64,000 nt of DNA from CAZOKZ01 sp964580585 (GCA_964580585.1 CAZOKZ010000002.1:1-64000); one strand, 5' to 3'; counted from the first letter of the stretch, positions 9,205 to 18,853 are shown. Notes: generated by a model from the letters alone, not told the origin. A program made the numbers and translations.

Positions 9205-9236
9205 TTTCGCCGACGGTTCCGGCACCGTCGGCGAAA
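9205..9236. repeat. Perfect 13-bp GC-rich hairpin
   Basis: TTTCGCCGACGGT (9205-9217) pairs with ACCGTCGGCGAAA (9224-9236) around a six-base loop, six bases after the previous hairpin. The arms place A residues, not T, after the stem, so it is not a standard intrinsic terminator on the plus strand. Confidence 0.6.
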
Positions 9237-9296
9237 ATGTGTTGAGACAAGCGAGATTGGAGTCAGGAATCTCGTCCGTCCCGATTTCTAAGATCT

Positions 9297-9620
9297 TTCC
9301 CGCCAGGTCCAGACCTTATTCCTCCCGTTGCTCCTCTCCTGTCCTCCTTCTCCTCCGTGTCCCTTGGTTCTCACGTTCCTCCCGTCCAGCTCCAAGGTTT
9401 CCTCACCTTCCCATTTTCCCAGCATTCGGGCCTCCCAACCCTCGTCACTGAGAAACTTCTGTCCTCCCCTCACTCCAACATTCGGTTCCTCCCCGTCCCA
9501 TTCACTCCCCTTTTTTCCCTCATCTTCCAACCTTCAAGGAGTCCCTCCGACAGTACTCCTTGAACCTCCAACATCCCCTCAAACTTTCCTCCCTGGTCCT
9601 TCTCCTCGGGTTCCTCATTC
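9297..9620. other. Pyrimidine-rich tract on the plus strand
   Basis: About 300 bases that are mostly C and T on the plus strand (purines on the minus strand), with repeated TCCTCC, CCTCC and TTCCTC blocks but no fixed repeat unit. No gene is supported in it. Confidence 0.6.
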
Positions 9621-9877
9621 CCCTCGGAATCGATGCGCCCGTGCATCAATTTTTTGGAGTGGCAAGAGCACGATCCAGTCTGATCATCTGTCCGTTTTCC
9701 ACCACAACCTGGCCTCTTGAATCCCTCGTAATAACCGTTGTTTTCCTCTTCCTGGCCTCAATTAGAGCTTGATTCATGCCAAGTTAGAATCAAACGAATC
9801 CAAGCCCGGCTCGATCTCCAGAAGGAAAAAAAACAACGCATTTTTTTGGGTGATTTTGAAAGAAAAGTACTTGAATT

Positions 9878-9954
9878 TGGAGGTGCGGGCGGGATTCGAA
9901 CCCGCGGATAAAGGTTTTGCAGACCTTCCCCTTAAGCCACTTGGGTACCGCACC
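9878..9954 (-). tRNA. tRNA-Cys (anticodon GCA)
   Basis: The minus strand folds as a cloverleaf: acceptor GGTGCGG/CCGCACC, anticodon loop with GCA (plus-strand TGC at 9918-9920), and T arm CGGGTTCGAATCCCG. The discriminator base is T, the usual identity base of tRNA-Cys, and the CCA end is encoded (9878-9880). Confidence 0.96.
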
Positions 9955-10300
9955 TCACGAAGGGGGATCACTCCTCCGCAGAAACCTCGGCAGGTCAAGA
10001 CAAAAGATCATACAGAAGTGGAAGTTCATATATTTCAAAGCTTTTCAAGTGATCTCTATTACAACTAACGTCAAATTTTCACTTAAAGTCCTTCCGTTTC
10101 CCAAACGCGATGACGGTAAAAATGTCCCCTTTCTCGATCAAATTCGACCAGGAAAAACGAGTGCGCTGGAATTTTTCCACCCGCTGAAATCGAATATCAT
10201 TACGGAGTTAAAAAAATGGGCGTCCTTGTCCCTCGATCCCAGGAAAAACCATTCGCAATCCGCCCGATGTTCTAAAATGCAACGTTAATTATTCATAAAT
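9955..10300. other. Non-coding stretch
   Basis: Nothing convincing. AT-rich near its right end, with an inverted repeat GCAACGTT (10279-10286) / AACGTTGC (10309-10316) and, overlapping its right arm, a short hairpin GTTGCG-TTCG-CGCAAC (10312-10327). Confidence 0.5.
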
Positions 10301-10696
10301 TTGCAACAAACGTTGCGTTCGCGCAACATTCTCGAAAAAAGAATCGATCAAAAGAGAAGATTGATTCGAGCGTTTTTTGAATCGGTAGAAAGTTACGCTC
10401 GCGCAATCGATATTCGCCTTCGGACGAATGGCCTGGAACACCGTCATTTATCCTCCCACGATGTGCCCCTGCCCCAAATATTCCGCGAGTTTGCCATGCC
10501 CGTCTTCACCTCGAATCGTTTTAAAGTGCTTTGCCTCGATTGCCTGGGGACGGGTCGGTCGGATCGCGTCGAGAACTGGCCCTTGGATTGGTGGGCAGCA
10601 AACGCGAAGGTGGCTTCCGTTCTTCTCGAACATTTGAGAATTGAACAAGCCATTGTAATGGGACCGAGTGGATATTTCCCGCAAATTCTTCGATGA
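10301..10696 (+). pseudogene. Relic of an alpha/beta hydrolase
   Basis: The open frame ends with a segment that reads like the first half of an alpha/beta hydrolase core. FKVLCLDCLGTGRSD matches the strand and turn before the nucleophile (family pattern V-x-D-x-x-G-x-G-x-S), followed by a helix and then EQAIVMGPSGYF where the nucleophile elbow G-x-S-x-G should be. The elbow is damaged, and the protein stops there, lacking the catalytic acid and His. The first 60 or so residues match nothing. I read it as a decayed fragment with no ribosome binding site. Confidence 0.5.
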
Positions 10697-10734
10697 ATTT
10701 CTGCCCGCCAATCAGCTTGCAGGGCCCGAATTGA

Positions 10735-11817
10735 TTATTTGCCAATCGCCCGCCGATGCGTCTCCAAGGCATCGATCAGATTCTCGCATCCAAACCGCAC
10801 GGGATCGGTCGTCGGTAGCCCGAGTTCCTCTTCTGTGGCTTGGATGGCTTCGCGCGCATCGGCCTCTGTCATTTCATACGTGTTGAGGGCCACACCAATA
10901 ATTGCCGAAGGTTTCAGCAGTTTCATCGTATTTAAGTAGAGATCAGCCACGTCGCGCAGAGGCGGGATTTTAATATGCTCGCGCTTGGAAATCTCGTTCC
11001 GCCCGGGTTGATGGCAGAGAATCATTGCATCGGGCATGCACCCATGCATCAGACCCAAAGTCACTGGCGAATATCCTGGGTGAATCAGCGATCCCTGGCC
11101 TTCGACAAGAATATAATCGGTTTGTCCATCGACACTCAGACAGTCTTTTTCCACGCAACCGGCCATGAAATCCCCCGGTAAGGCATCGACCGCATGCCCC
11201 CAACCGGTGATCATCATTCCCGTCTGTCCCGTGGCGATAAATTCAGCTCGATGATCCGCGTCGTGCAACGCTCGTTGAAGTTCTAATCCGGCGGTCATTT
11301 TTCCCAACGCGCAATCGGTTCCCACCATCAGACAAATCGTGGATTTGGATTTCATACAATGGCCGTAACCGACGGGAAGCTCTTCGGGTGGCTTGCGCAC
11401 ATCCCAGATAGTGCCACCACCTCGCTCTGCAGCGAGACGGAACTCTGGATCGGCACCAAAAAAGTAATGCAATCCGTTCCAAACATCGAGCCCCGCTTCA
11501 AGTGCATCGAGCACATGGCGTCTCATGGTGTTTGGAAGCATCCCGCCGACGGGGCTAATGCCGACAATCAACGTGTCGGGATGTTGCCCCGCGACGAGGA
11601 ATTCTCCCAGGCTGGCATGAGTGGGAATATCCCCTCCGACACCGAATAATTGGTGGGCCGATTTGCCCACATTGGTCGAATCGATCAACCCGATCGAGGC
11701 GTGCGGTGAGTAGAGCAATACTCCGCGAGTGGTTTTCGCCATTCGCGGCGACGCATTGCCTTCGACTAAGTGTACAAATTTACGCTTTCTGTGCCGTCCT
11801 TGAGCTCGATGGAGCAT
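10735..11817 (-). CDS. DUF1611 family P-loop protein (DgcN-like)
   Basis: The protein has 360 residues. Near 165 it carries MVGTDCALGKMTAG, a P-loop-like site, and it ends in a conserved segment with PGRNEISKREHIKIP and PSAIIGVALNTYEM. These match the DUF1611 family, whose studied members (DgcN) work with a dipeptide-epimerase-like partner (DgcA) in D-amino acid metabolism. No DgcA-like gene is adjacent, so the substrate is open. ATG 11817 is supported by AGGAA nine bases upstream. ATG 11745 (MAKTTRGV) is an alternative that removes a basic extension. Confidence 0.8.
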   Translation of the reverse strand: MLHRAQGRHRKRKFVHLVEGNASPRMAKTTRGVLLYSPHASIGLIDSTNVGKSAHQLFGVGGDIPTHASLGEFLVAGQHPDTLIVGISPVGGMLPNTMRRHVLDALEAGLDVWNGLHYFFGADPEFRLAAERGGGTIWDVRKPPEELPVGYGHCMKSKSTICLMVGTDCALGKMTAGLELQRALHDADHRAEFIATGQTGMMITGWGHAVDALPGDFMAGCVEKDCLSVDGQTDYILVEGQGSLIHPGYSPVTLGLMHGCMPDAMILCHQPGRNEISKREHIKIPPLRDVADLYLNTMKLLKPSAIIGVALNTYEMTEADAREAIQATEEELGLPTTDPVRFGCENLIDALETHRRAIGK

Positions 11818-11897
11818 TTTCGTTCATTCCTGATGATCTTGGGTTGAATCCAATAAAGTTAGGCCTATAAATCGCTTTGTATCAGCCATGGATCGAA

Positions 11898-13688
11898 ATG
11901 GCTAAAAAGTGCCACACGGATCGAGATGCATACGTGCCGAACGGAACGAAACAGCCAACACATCGTCGAATGCAGGACCTCGAGGTTCTGTATAAGATCT
12001 CGAATATTATCAACACGACTCTGGATCGCCAAAAAGTCCTGAAGGCCGTGTTGAAGGAAGTCGTCCGTATCACCTGCGCGACTTCAGGCAGCATCGCCAT
12101 GCTGGACAAAGGCAAGGGCCTTTTGATTATCGAGTCGGCGACCAACATTCCGTCGCAGACATGGAAGCGCCTGAAGTTGGCATTGGGCGTGGGCGTTACG
12201 GGATGGGCAGCATACAAAGGAGAACCGGTCCGGATTTCCGATGTGCGACGCGATTCGCATTATATCGCGCTCAAGCCCGATATTCGTTCGGAACTGGCGG
12301 TGCCCATGTTCCTGAACGGTGAAGTTATCGGCGTCATCAACGTGGATTCGACTCGACGAAACGCGTTTACCGAGGACGACGAAAAGTTGTTGATCGCGGT
12401 GGCCGATCAATCGGCCCAGGTGATCGAAACCGCGCGGTTATACGGTAAGCTCAAACGCCACACGAGCCAGCTCGAAACGTTGTTCGGAATCGGTAAGGAA
12501 CTGGCTTCGCCACGACCGCTGGAACGCATCATGGAGTTGGTGGTGCGCGAAGGGCGACGGTTGTTGGAAACCGATATATGCATGTTGCTCGAAGTTCCAG
12601 ACATGAACAAAAACGAAATGTGTATTGTCGCCCAAAAGGGGTTGGAAAACGGCAACAATCCCCCACCCAACTGTAGCGTGCCGCGCAGCATTCTTGCGCC
12701 TGTTGTGCGGCGACGCCAGACAGTGGCCATCGAGGATTTGCAAAACCGGCGATTCCTCTGGCGCGACCAGATTCCCACATTAGGACGATATCACGCGCTG
12801 TTAGCCGTGCCGGTTATTTATCAAGATGACCTCTTGGGCGTATTAGTGGTTTTTAACCAGCCACGTCGAACTTTTAATGAGTCCGATATCAGCCTGCTGC
12901 AATTACTGGCCAACCACACGGCGGTGAGTATCTCCAACGCCCGGCGCCAGGAACGTATCGCCGCAATGGAAGAGAGTCTGAATCGCACAGAGCGGTTTTC
13001 GCTTCTGGGAACGTTGGCGGCAGAAATCGCCCACGAAATCCGCAATCCGGTGACGATCATGAACCTGTTGCTGGATTCGATTTCCGAGGAAGTCAGCGAT
13101 AGACCACGGGTTCAAAACGATCTGGCGATTGTGCGCGAAAAACTCGAGCGCATTGAACGCATCGTGGTTCAAACGCTGAATATGGCGAAAAATCGCGAGT
13201 CGAGTTTTACACAGGAAAACATCAACAAAGTGCTGGGCGATGTGTTGATGTTCATGAATTACAAGCTGACGCGTGCCCAAATCGAGGTGCGATTCAATTC
13301 TTGCGACACCTTGCCGCTGTTGTGGATCGACCGTGGACAAGTGCAACAGATCATCATGAATTTAATTCTGAACGCGATGCAGTCGATGCCCTCGGGCGGA
13401 CGTTTAACAATTCGCATATTGGAGCAATCGGATCGCGTACTGGGAGATTGCGCGGCGATTTCAATCCAGGACACGGGATGCGGGATCGCCAAAGATACGA
13501 TGAAGCAACTCTTCGATCCGTTTTTCACCACCCGCCCGGCAGGTACGGGACTTGGGTTGTTTATTTCACACAAACTCGCCACGGCGAATCGAGGCGATAT
13601 TCAGGTAAAGAGCAAGGAAGGCAAAGGGAGCACGTTCAAGTTGTTGCTCCCCGTAAACGAACCTGAACGGGTTCAAGAAACATCATGA
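11898..13688 (+). CDS. GAF-GAF sensor histidine kinase
   Basis: About 596 residues with no membrane segment, so a cytoplasmic sensor. There are two GAF domains (about 45-190 and 215-355). A dimerisation helix carries the phospho-acceptor His in AEIAHEIRNPVT. The HATPase domain has N-box IIMNLILNAMQSM, G1 DTGCGI and G2 GTGLGL, and the FDPFFTTR signature lies between the last two. All catalytic boxes are intact. The start is taken as ATG 11898; TTG 11877 is possible. The next gene, 56 bases on, encodes a response regulator, so the two form a two-component pair. The GAF ligands are unknown. Confidence 0.92.
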   Translation: MAKKCHTDRDAYVPNGTKQPTHRRMQDLEVLYKISNIINTTLDRQKVLKAVLKEVVRITCATSGSIAMLDKGKGLLIIESATNIPSQTWKRLKLALGVGVTGWAAYKGEPVRISDVRRDSHYIALKPDIRSELAVPMFLNGEVIGVINVDSTRRNAFTEDDEKLLIAVADQSAQVIETARLYGKLKRHTSQLETLFGIGKELASPRPLERIMELVVREGRRLLETDICMLLEVPDMNKNEMCIVAQKGLENGNNPPPNCSVPRSILAPVVRRRQTVAIEDLQNRRFLWRDQIPTLGRYHALLAVPVIYQDDLLGVLVVFNQPRRTFNESDISLLQLLANHTAVSISNARRQERIAAMEESLNRTERFSLLGTLAAEIAHEIRNPVTIMNLLLDSISEEVSDRPRVQNDLAIVREKLERIERIVVQTLNMAKNRESSFTQENINKVLGDVLMFMNYKLTRAQIEVRFNSCDTLPLLWIDRGQVQQIIMNLILNAMQSMPSGGRLTIRILEQSDRVLGDCAAISIQDTGCGIAKDTMKQLFDPFFTTRPAGTGLGLFISHKLATANRGDIQVKSKEGKGSTFKLLLPVNEPERVQETS

Positions 13689-13744
13689 ACGACACCCGAG
13701 CGCGCCCCAAACGCGCTCGCAGCATAATCCATGGGTAAGGTCCG

Positions 13745-15301
13745 ATGATGCAATCCATCCTGGTAGTTGACGACGAACCCGATTTCATCACGGGTTTCAG
13801 CCGCGTTTTAGAGCGCGACGATATTCAGATTTATTCGGCACAAAGCGGTGACGAAGCGCTTCAGTTCGTGCGAACGAAACGCCCCGATGTGATTTTCATG
13901 GATCTGCGGATGCCTGGAATGGATGGGCTGACGACGCTGAAAAAAATGCGCGAACTGGACACGCGTTTAATCATCATTTTGATGACGGCGCATACCTCCA
14001 CGGGGACGGTGATCGAGGCGATGAAATGCGGTGCCTTCGATTTCATCGGAAAACCGTTTACGGCGACAAAATTGCGCGAGGTTGCCTATGAGGCGCTTAA
14101 GGTCTCTAACGACATGCGCAATGTGGTTTCTTACCAGCCACTTATGTCTCAGGAGTCGGGCAAGGAAACAATCATCGGCAATTCCGAGCTGATGCAGAAT
14201 GTGTATAAATCCATTGGGCAGGTAGCCGCCAGTGTAGCGACGGTTTTGATCACGGGCGAGAGCGGCACGGGCAAGGAATTGGTGGCTCGCGCGATTTATC
14301 ACCACAGCGAACGTTCGGACAAACCGTTCATTGCGGTGAACTGCGCGGCGATCCCGGAAAACCTGCTCGAGAGTGAGCTCTTTGGTCACGAAAAAGGTTC
14401 GTTTACGGGCGCGGTAGCACGCAAAGCGGGCAAGTTCGAGGTCGCGCGCAACGGCACGTTGTTCCTGGATGAAATCGGCGATATGTCGATGTCCACCCAG
14501 ACGAAAATATTGCGCGTTCTTCAGGACGGCACCTTTCAACGAGTCGGTGGCAATGATCAATTGCAAGCCGATGTGCGCATCATTGCGGCGACAAACCGCG
14601 ATCTGCCACGCATGATTCGTGAAGGACAATTCCGCGCAGATTTGTATTATCGCTTGAACGTCGTGCATATCGAAATGCCACCGTTGCGCGATCGCCAGGA
14701 CGATATTCCCTTACTGATCGACTATTTCCTTCGGCGCATTCAGTTAGAAGATCCCGGACACAAAATCCCGGTGTTCTCCTCGATGGCGATCGACAAATTG
14801 ATGTCCTACCATTGGCCGGGCAACGTGCGCGAGTTGGAGAACGTCGTGCGCAATCTCGTGCTGACAGCCAAAACAGATACCATCCTCATGACAGACATTC
14901 GTCTGAAGGGTGAAATTATCGAACCGGGTGTTGGCGTCACGGGACACACTCCCCTGCCGATTCCATCAAGCAGCGATTCCGTCCCTATCGAACCGATGCC
15001 GGACGTTCCCTCTTCGCCGCGCCCCGATGAAGATCGCGAGCAAGTGGTGGTGGATTCGGGTCTTTTCCGCGATATTGAAGACGCCGTTGAGCCTTTGTTC
15101 ATGAAACTGGTCGAAGCACGCGACCGTGGGAATAAATTCAGCACGTTCGATGTGATGGAACGCTCGTTGATCTTGCATGCGTTGAACAAAGTTAAAGGCA
15201 ACCAAGTGCAAGCAGCCAAACTGTTGGGCATTACGCGCAGCACCTTGCGAAAACGCATTGCGCGATATGGTCTGACTATCGACACTCGCGTAAAAGGATA
15301 A
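13745..15301 (+). CDS. NtrC-type sigma-54-dependent response regulator
   Basis: The 518-residue protein has a receiver domain (phospho-acceptor Asp53 in FMDLRMPG, Lys in FIGKPFT). A sigma-54 activator AAA+ domain (about 145-380) follows, with Walker A GESGTGKE, GSFTGA and GTLFLDEIGDM. A linker and a Fis-type helix-turn-helix (about 470-510, ...AAKLLGITRSTLRKRI) complete it. The sigma-54 contact loop is GSFTGA in place of GAFTGA, a common tolerated variant. The genes it controls would be transcribed by sigma-54 RNA polymerase. It is paired with the upstream histidine kinase. Confidence 0.95.
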   Translation: MMQSILVVDDEPDFITGFSRVLERDDIQIYSAQSGDEALQFVRTKRPDVIFMDLRMPGMDGLTTLKKMRELDTRLIIILMTAHTSTGTVIEAMKCGAFDFIGKPFTATKLREVAYEALKVSNDMRNVVSYQPLMSQESGKETIIGNSELMQNVYKSIGQVAASVATVLITGESGTGKELVARAIYHHSERSDKPFIAVNCAAIPENLLESELFGHEKGSFTGAVARKAGKFEVARNGTLFLDEIGDMSMSTQTKILRVLQDGTFQRVGGNDQLQADVRIIAATNRDLPRMIREGQFRADLYYRLNVVHIEMPPLRDRQDDIPLLIDYFLRRIQLEDPGHKIPVFSSMAIDKLMSYHWPGNVRELENVVRNLVLTAKTDTILMTDIRLKGEIIEPGVGVTGHTPLPIPSSSDSVPIEPMPDVPSSPRPDEDREQVVVDSGLFRDIEDAVEPLFMKLVEARDRGNKFSTFDVMERSLILHALNKVKGNQVQAAKLLGITRSTLRKRIARYGLTIDTRVKG

Positions 15302-15317
15302 GAAAAACGAGTTAGCG

Positions 15318-15563
15318 ATGGAAATTACCATACTGTACTTTCAAACACTGAAGGACAAAACAGGAACAGAGTCCGAAAAATTCCCGCTCGGGGACGGAGA
15401 CACTGTCGCAAGTGTCGTCGATCGGCTAATGACCCAGCACCAGGCGCTTGCCGCTTACCGCCCCAGTCTGATGTTGGCGGTAAACGAAGAATGGGCCGCG
15501 CCGGATTACACGCTCAGGGACGGAGACACGCTGGCACTCATGCCGCCCGTCAGCGGCGGATAA
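15318..15563 (+). CDS. MoaD/ThiS-like sulfur carrier protein
   Basis: Eighty-one residues with the ubiquitin-like fold pattern of MoaD (ITILYFQTLKDKTG... DTLALMPPVSGG). It ends in Gly-Gly, the site that is adenylated and thiocarboxylated when such proteins donate sulfur for molybdopterin, thiamine or other pathways. No moaE, moeB or thi gene is near, so the pathway is unclear. It begins 16 bases after the response regulator. It contains one exact (15390) and one near copy (15516) of the 10-mer, each coding for Gly/Arg-Asp-Gly-Asp. Confidence 0.85.
   Translation: MEITILYFQTLKDKTGTESEKFPLGDGDTVASVVDRLMTQHQALAAYRPSLMLAVNEEWAAPDYTLRDGDTLALMPPVSGG
15390..15399 (+). repeat. Single copy of the 10-mer GGGGACGGAG
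   Basis: Exact copy inside the MoaD-like gene. A nine-of-ten copy (AGGGACGGAG) follows at 15516-15525. Confidence 0.6.
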
Positions 15564-15683
15564 AATTCTCCTCTTCATACCCGAGTTGGAATTTGTGCCA
15601 TTCCGGCTTGCAGCCCTGCGTGGCTGGCATTACTAGAAACCCAGCGCCCGGACATTTCGTCCAACAGGCGCACCTTCCAACGC

Positions 15684-15760
15684 GTCTCCGTAGCTCAGCT
15701 GGATAGAGCACAGGATTCCTAATCCTGGGGTCGTGGGTTCGAATCCCGCCGGAGACGCCA
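15684..15760 (+). tRNA. tRNA-Arg (anticodon CCT)
   Basis: Cloverleaf with acceptor GTCTCCG/CGGAGAC, D arm GCTCAGCTGGATAGAGC, anticodon stem CAGGA/TCCTG with CCT in the loop (reads AGG), and T arm GTGGGTTCGAATCCCGC. The discriminator is G and the CCA end is encoded (15758-15760). Confidence 0.96.
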
Positions 15761-15943
15761 TTGATTTTACTCCATTCACCGTCATTTTGATGTTCTTGAT
15801 TTGTCGAGAATATACGGGATCACCGAATTTCTGGCAAAAAAGCTTGCCTTTTCCTGTCTGAATTCGCTAGAAACCTCCGATTCTCACGATACCGCGTTCT
15901 GAAATTTCGATATGGTTTTCTCCCCCCTCTGGAGGTCTCATTC

Positions 15944-18748
15944 ATGACTGGGCATTTGATTTTAAGCGGCTGGCGTAATCGCCTGGCCGGACGGTTGACG
16001 TTGGCATTGGCCAGCGGAATTTTGTGTTTTGCGGGCACTGCAAACGCGGCGGTTTATTACGTCGATGGCACGGGAGGCAGCAACGGAAACACAGGCACGG
16101 GCGGTTGGGGCGATGCAAAACTGACGATCCAGGCTGCGATTGACGACGCGGCGGCAGCAGCCCCCAGCGAGGTTTGGGTTAAGGCCGACACGTACAACGA
16201 AGCGATTACGATGGCCGACGATGTGACCGTTTACGGTGGATTCGACGGAACAGAGGTTGGACTATTCCAAAGAAATTGGGTGACAAATGTCACGACAATC
16301 AATGGCATCGGGAATCTGCATGTGGTAACGTTCAACGCTGTCTTTACGTCGGTACTGGACGGATTCACCATCACCGGTGGAAATGCAAATGGCGGCGGTT
16401 CCGATAACAACGGTGGCGGGGTGTACTTCGACACGGTCGATGATACGGTCGAATTGGCCAATTGCACCGTGAGCAATAACATCGCAAGCGGCAACGGGGC
16501 AGGAATTTATTTGAACAACTCCTCTGCTGCGATTTACGACTGCACCATTCAAACCAACGCAGCCTCGGGCAATGGCGGAGGCATCGCGATAGATAACGGG
16601 TCGTTTCCCTCTTTTGATGACTGTGTGATATTCGAAAACTCGGCGGATAATTTAGGGGCGGGAGTTTACGTCTCCGACTTGTTTACATTCGCTACGTTGA
16701 CCAACTGCACGATTTATCATAATTCGGCACTGACAGCAGGCGGTGGTATCCAAGTGGAAAATGCGGGAGCCATTGCGCTGACCAGTTGTATCGTCGCGGG
16801 CAATTCTTCACCCAGTTCCGGCGGCGGAATTCGTATCAACGACGATTTTGGATCCAGTATCGATCAAAGCATTATCAGCGGAAACGTTTCCACGAATCAA
16901 GGCGGTGGGTTTCACTTGGATAACTCTTCTCCCGCGATCCGAAACTGTATCGTTTCGGGAAATAGCGGCATCCAAGGGGGGGCTTTTGCCATTACCACGG
17001 GGTCGGCTCCTCAAATTTTCAACTGTACGATCGATTCGAACGGAGCCATTTCACAAGGCGGTGCGTTTTTTCTCAGTGCCTCATCCCCCACACTGGAAAA
17101 CCTGATCGTTACCAACAACGCGCTCTTTGCCATTCACGAAAGCGATGCAACCTCTGACCCCACACTCCAATACTGTTTGTTCGACGGAAATCAAAATGGT
17201 GCGTATGTGGATGAAAACGTGACGACGTATCTGGACTCGGATACAGCGACGCTCGATACCAATGTCACAGAAGCAAATAATAACCTGAACGGTTCACCCG
17301 ATTATGTGATGGATAGCGCGTTTGGAATCACCGGTACGTGGACATCGGTTTCGTATAATGCAGGAACGGGTCGCACCACGTTTACGGATTCGACCGCTTC
17401 CTGGGCACCCAACGAATTCCAATACATGATGATGAACCCCGAGACCAGCCAACGCATCGAGGTGTTCATTGAAAGCAACACGGCGACTGAGATCGTGGTG
17501 GTAAACGATGCAACGGTTCTGGCTTCTGCCAGCGACACCTACAAAATCATCGATTATCGCCTCGAAGCCACCTCTCCCGCTGTCGATGCAGCGACCGCCG
17601 CCGTAGCTCCACCCAATGACATCGAAAGCGTCGGACGTCCCTATGGCGCGGCAGACGACATCGGCGCCTACGAGTATTTCCTGCATGTGTTGTCGATCAC
17701 ACGCGATACACCCGCCGCAGCCTTGACGAATGCATCGGCCGTAACGTTCAGGATTCTCTTCAGCGAAGCGGTCACCGGTGTCGCCGGCGTGAACTTCACG
17801 CTCGATCCGAGCGTCGAACAACTCGCGGCGTCAAAGAACGGCGTTTCGGGTTCAGGCGATACGTGGTACCTTGACGCGTTGCCCGACACGGGAGCCGACG
17901 GCACGCTGAGTGTGGATTTGGACTCGAACCTGGCGTTGATTCAAAAGACGGGCGGATACTCGATGCCAAACGCGTTTACGGATGGCGAGATTTATTCATT
18001 CGATCATGGCGCGCCTTCGGGAACGATCTCCGTCCCCGCCGATACAACGCGCGTGACAACTTCGTTGTCTTTGGGCTTCACGGCAAGCGATGCGAACAGC
18101 GGTGTGGCCTCGACGGCACTCTATGTGCGCACACCGGGCAGCGGATCGTTCGTCGATTCGGGGCTTTCGCAAACAGGCACCAGCGGGTCATTCAACTACA
18201 CGATCGCTGCTGGAAATGGTCTCTATGAATTTGCCGCCTTATCGACCGACAACGTGACAAATGCAGAAACAGCACCTGCCTCGGCTGAAACATCGGTACT
18301 GGTAAACACCGTGCAAAACGGCGCATTCACGCAAGATGCCGCAATCGGCTCGCAATCGTTGCTCTTCCCAATGGAAGACGACCTCGATATCCAAATCGAC
18401 GTCACCGCCACGGCGACGGGTACCATCACCGTCTCGCGAACGGAAGGCGACAACGCCCCCGCCGGATACACGGCATCGATGCTGATCGACGAACAACTGA
18501 CGATCACCAGCACGGGTCTCGGTTCACCGACAGCAGATTTGTATTGGAACTACGACCCGGCAAGCGAAGCCGGTCTGATCGGCACGTTCAACACCGTGTT
18601 TCAGTTTGAAAGCGGCGTGCTTTCCAATACGTACCCTGTCACTCCGGCTGGCAACCAAGCCGCAGTCACCGGTATTACGAGCTTCAGCGATTGGTACGCA
18701 GGCGACGGGACGTCGGATGTGGACGATTGGATGGTGTTGGAGAAGTAA
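15944..18748 (+). CDS. Secreted right-handed parallel beta-helix protein
   Basis: The protein has 934 residues. A signal peptide covers about 1-35 (...LASGILCFAGTANA), then the mature start AVYYVDGTGGSNGNTG, typical of polymorphic-outer-membrane or pectate-lyase-like repeat proteins. Residues 60-430 hold many parallel beta-helix turns with ISGN/VSGN and GGGI/GGAF steps. After that come Ig-like segments (about 580-680, with a FSEAVTG pattern, and 690-790), and a C-terminal domain ending SFSDWYAGD...DDWMVLEK that may be a sorting or anchoring tail. GGAGG at 15931, eight bases before ATG, fixes the start. No catalytic residues are evident. A surface or adhesion role is the likeliest guess. Confidence 0.85.
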   Translation: MTGHLILSGWRNRLAGRLTLALASGILCFAGTANAAVYYVDGTGGSNGNTGTGGWGDAKLTIQAAIDDAAAAAPSEVWVKADTYNEAITMADDVTVYGGFDGTEVGLFQRNWVTNVTTINGIGNLHVVTFNAVFTSVLDGFTITGGNANGGGSDNNGGGVYFDTVDDTVELANCTVSNNIASGNGAGIYLNNSSAAIYDCTIQTNAASGNGGGIAIDNGSFPSFDDCVIFENSADNLGAGVYVSDLFTFATLTNCTIYHNSALTAGGGIQVENAGAIALTSCIVAGNSSPSSGGGIRINDDFGSSIDQSIISGNVSTNQGGGFHLDNSSPAIRNCIVSGNSGIQGGAFAITTGSAPQIFNCTIDSNGAISQGGAFFLSASSPTLENLIVTNNALFAIHESDATSDPTLQYCLFDGNQNGAYVDENVTTYLDSDTATLDTNVTEANNNLNGSPDYVMDSAFGITGTWTSVSYNAGTGRTTFTDSTASWAPNEFQYMMMNPETSQRIEVFIESNTATEIVVVNDATVLASASDTYKIIDYRLEATSPAVDAATAAVAPPNDIESVGRPYGAADDIGAYEYFLHVLSITRDTPAAALTNASAVTFRILFSEAVTGVAGVNFTLDPSVEQLAASKNGVSGSGDTWYLDALPDTGADGTLSVDLDSNLALIQKTGGYSMPNAFTDGEIYSFDHGAPSGTISVPADTTRVTTSLSLGFTASDANSGVASTALYVRTPGSGSFVDSGLSQTGTSGSFNYTIAAGNGLYEFAALSTDNVTNAETAPASAETSVLVNTVQNGAFTQDAAIGSQSLLFPMEDDLDIQIDVTATATGTITVSRTEGDNAPAGYTASMLIDEQLTITSTGLGSPTADLYWNYDPASEAGLIGTFNTVFQFESGVLSNTYPVTPAGNQAAVTGITSFSDWYAGDGTSDVDDWMVLEK
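18028..18037 (-). repeat. Single copy of the 10-mer GGGGACGGAG
   Basis: Exact copy (CTCCGTCCCC on the plus strand) inside the beta-helix gene, coding for part of ISVPA. Confidence 0.6.
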
Positions 18749-18752
18749 TTGC

Positions 18753-18852
18753 AGGATGAGAGATGAGGGAGGAAGGATGAATGTTAAAATGCGATGCGCT
18801 CTAATCCAGAGCGCATCGTGTTCAAAACACACTCTTGACATTTCATCCTTTT
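18753..18852. repeat. GGATGA-type repeat between convergent genes
   Basis: A run of GGATGAG/AGATGAG/GGATGAA units (18753-18780), with an inverse copy TTTCATCCTTTT at 18841-18852. The same repeat type occurs near 52.5 kb and 58.8 kb. Confidence 0.55.
18792..18818 (-). terminator. Hairpin terminator of the RiPP-like operon
   Basis: CGATGCGCTCT (18792-18802) and AGAGCGCATCG (18808-18818) form a perfect 11-bp stem with a five-base loop. On the minus strand it is followed by CATTTTAAC. It lies 36 bases beyond the stop of the radical SAM gene, so it probably ends that operon. The T run is short. Confidence 0.5.
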
Positions 18853-18853
18853 A

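Larger units (their letters stand above)
8968..9877. other. Gene-free region of about 900 bases
   Basis: No convincing gene on either strand. It holds two perfect hairpins (9164-9236) and a pyrimidine-rich tract (about 9297-9620), both listed separately. Short open frames here have compositions forced by the C/T bias. Confidence 0.6.
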
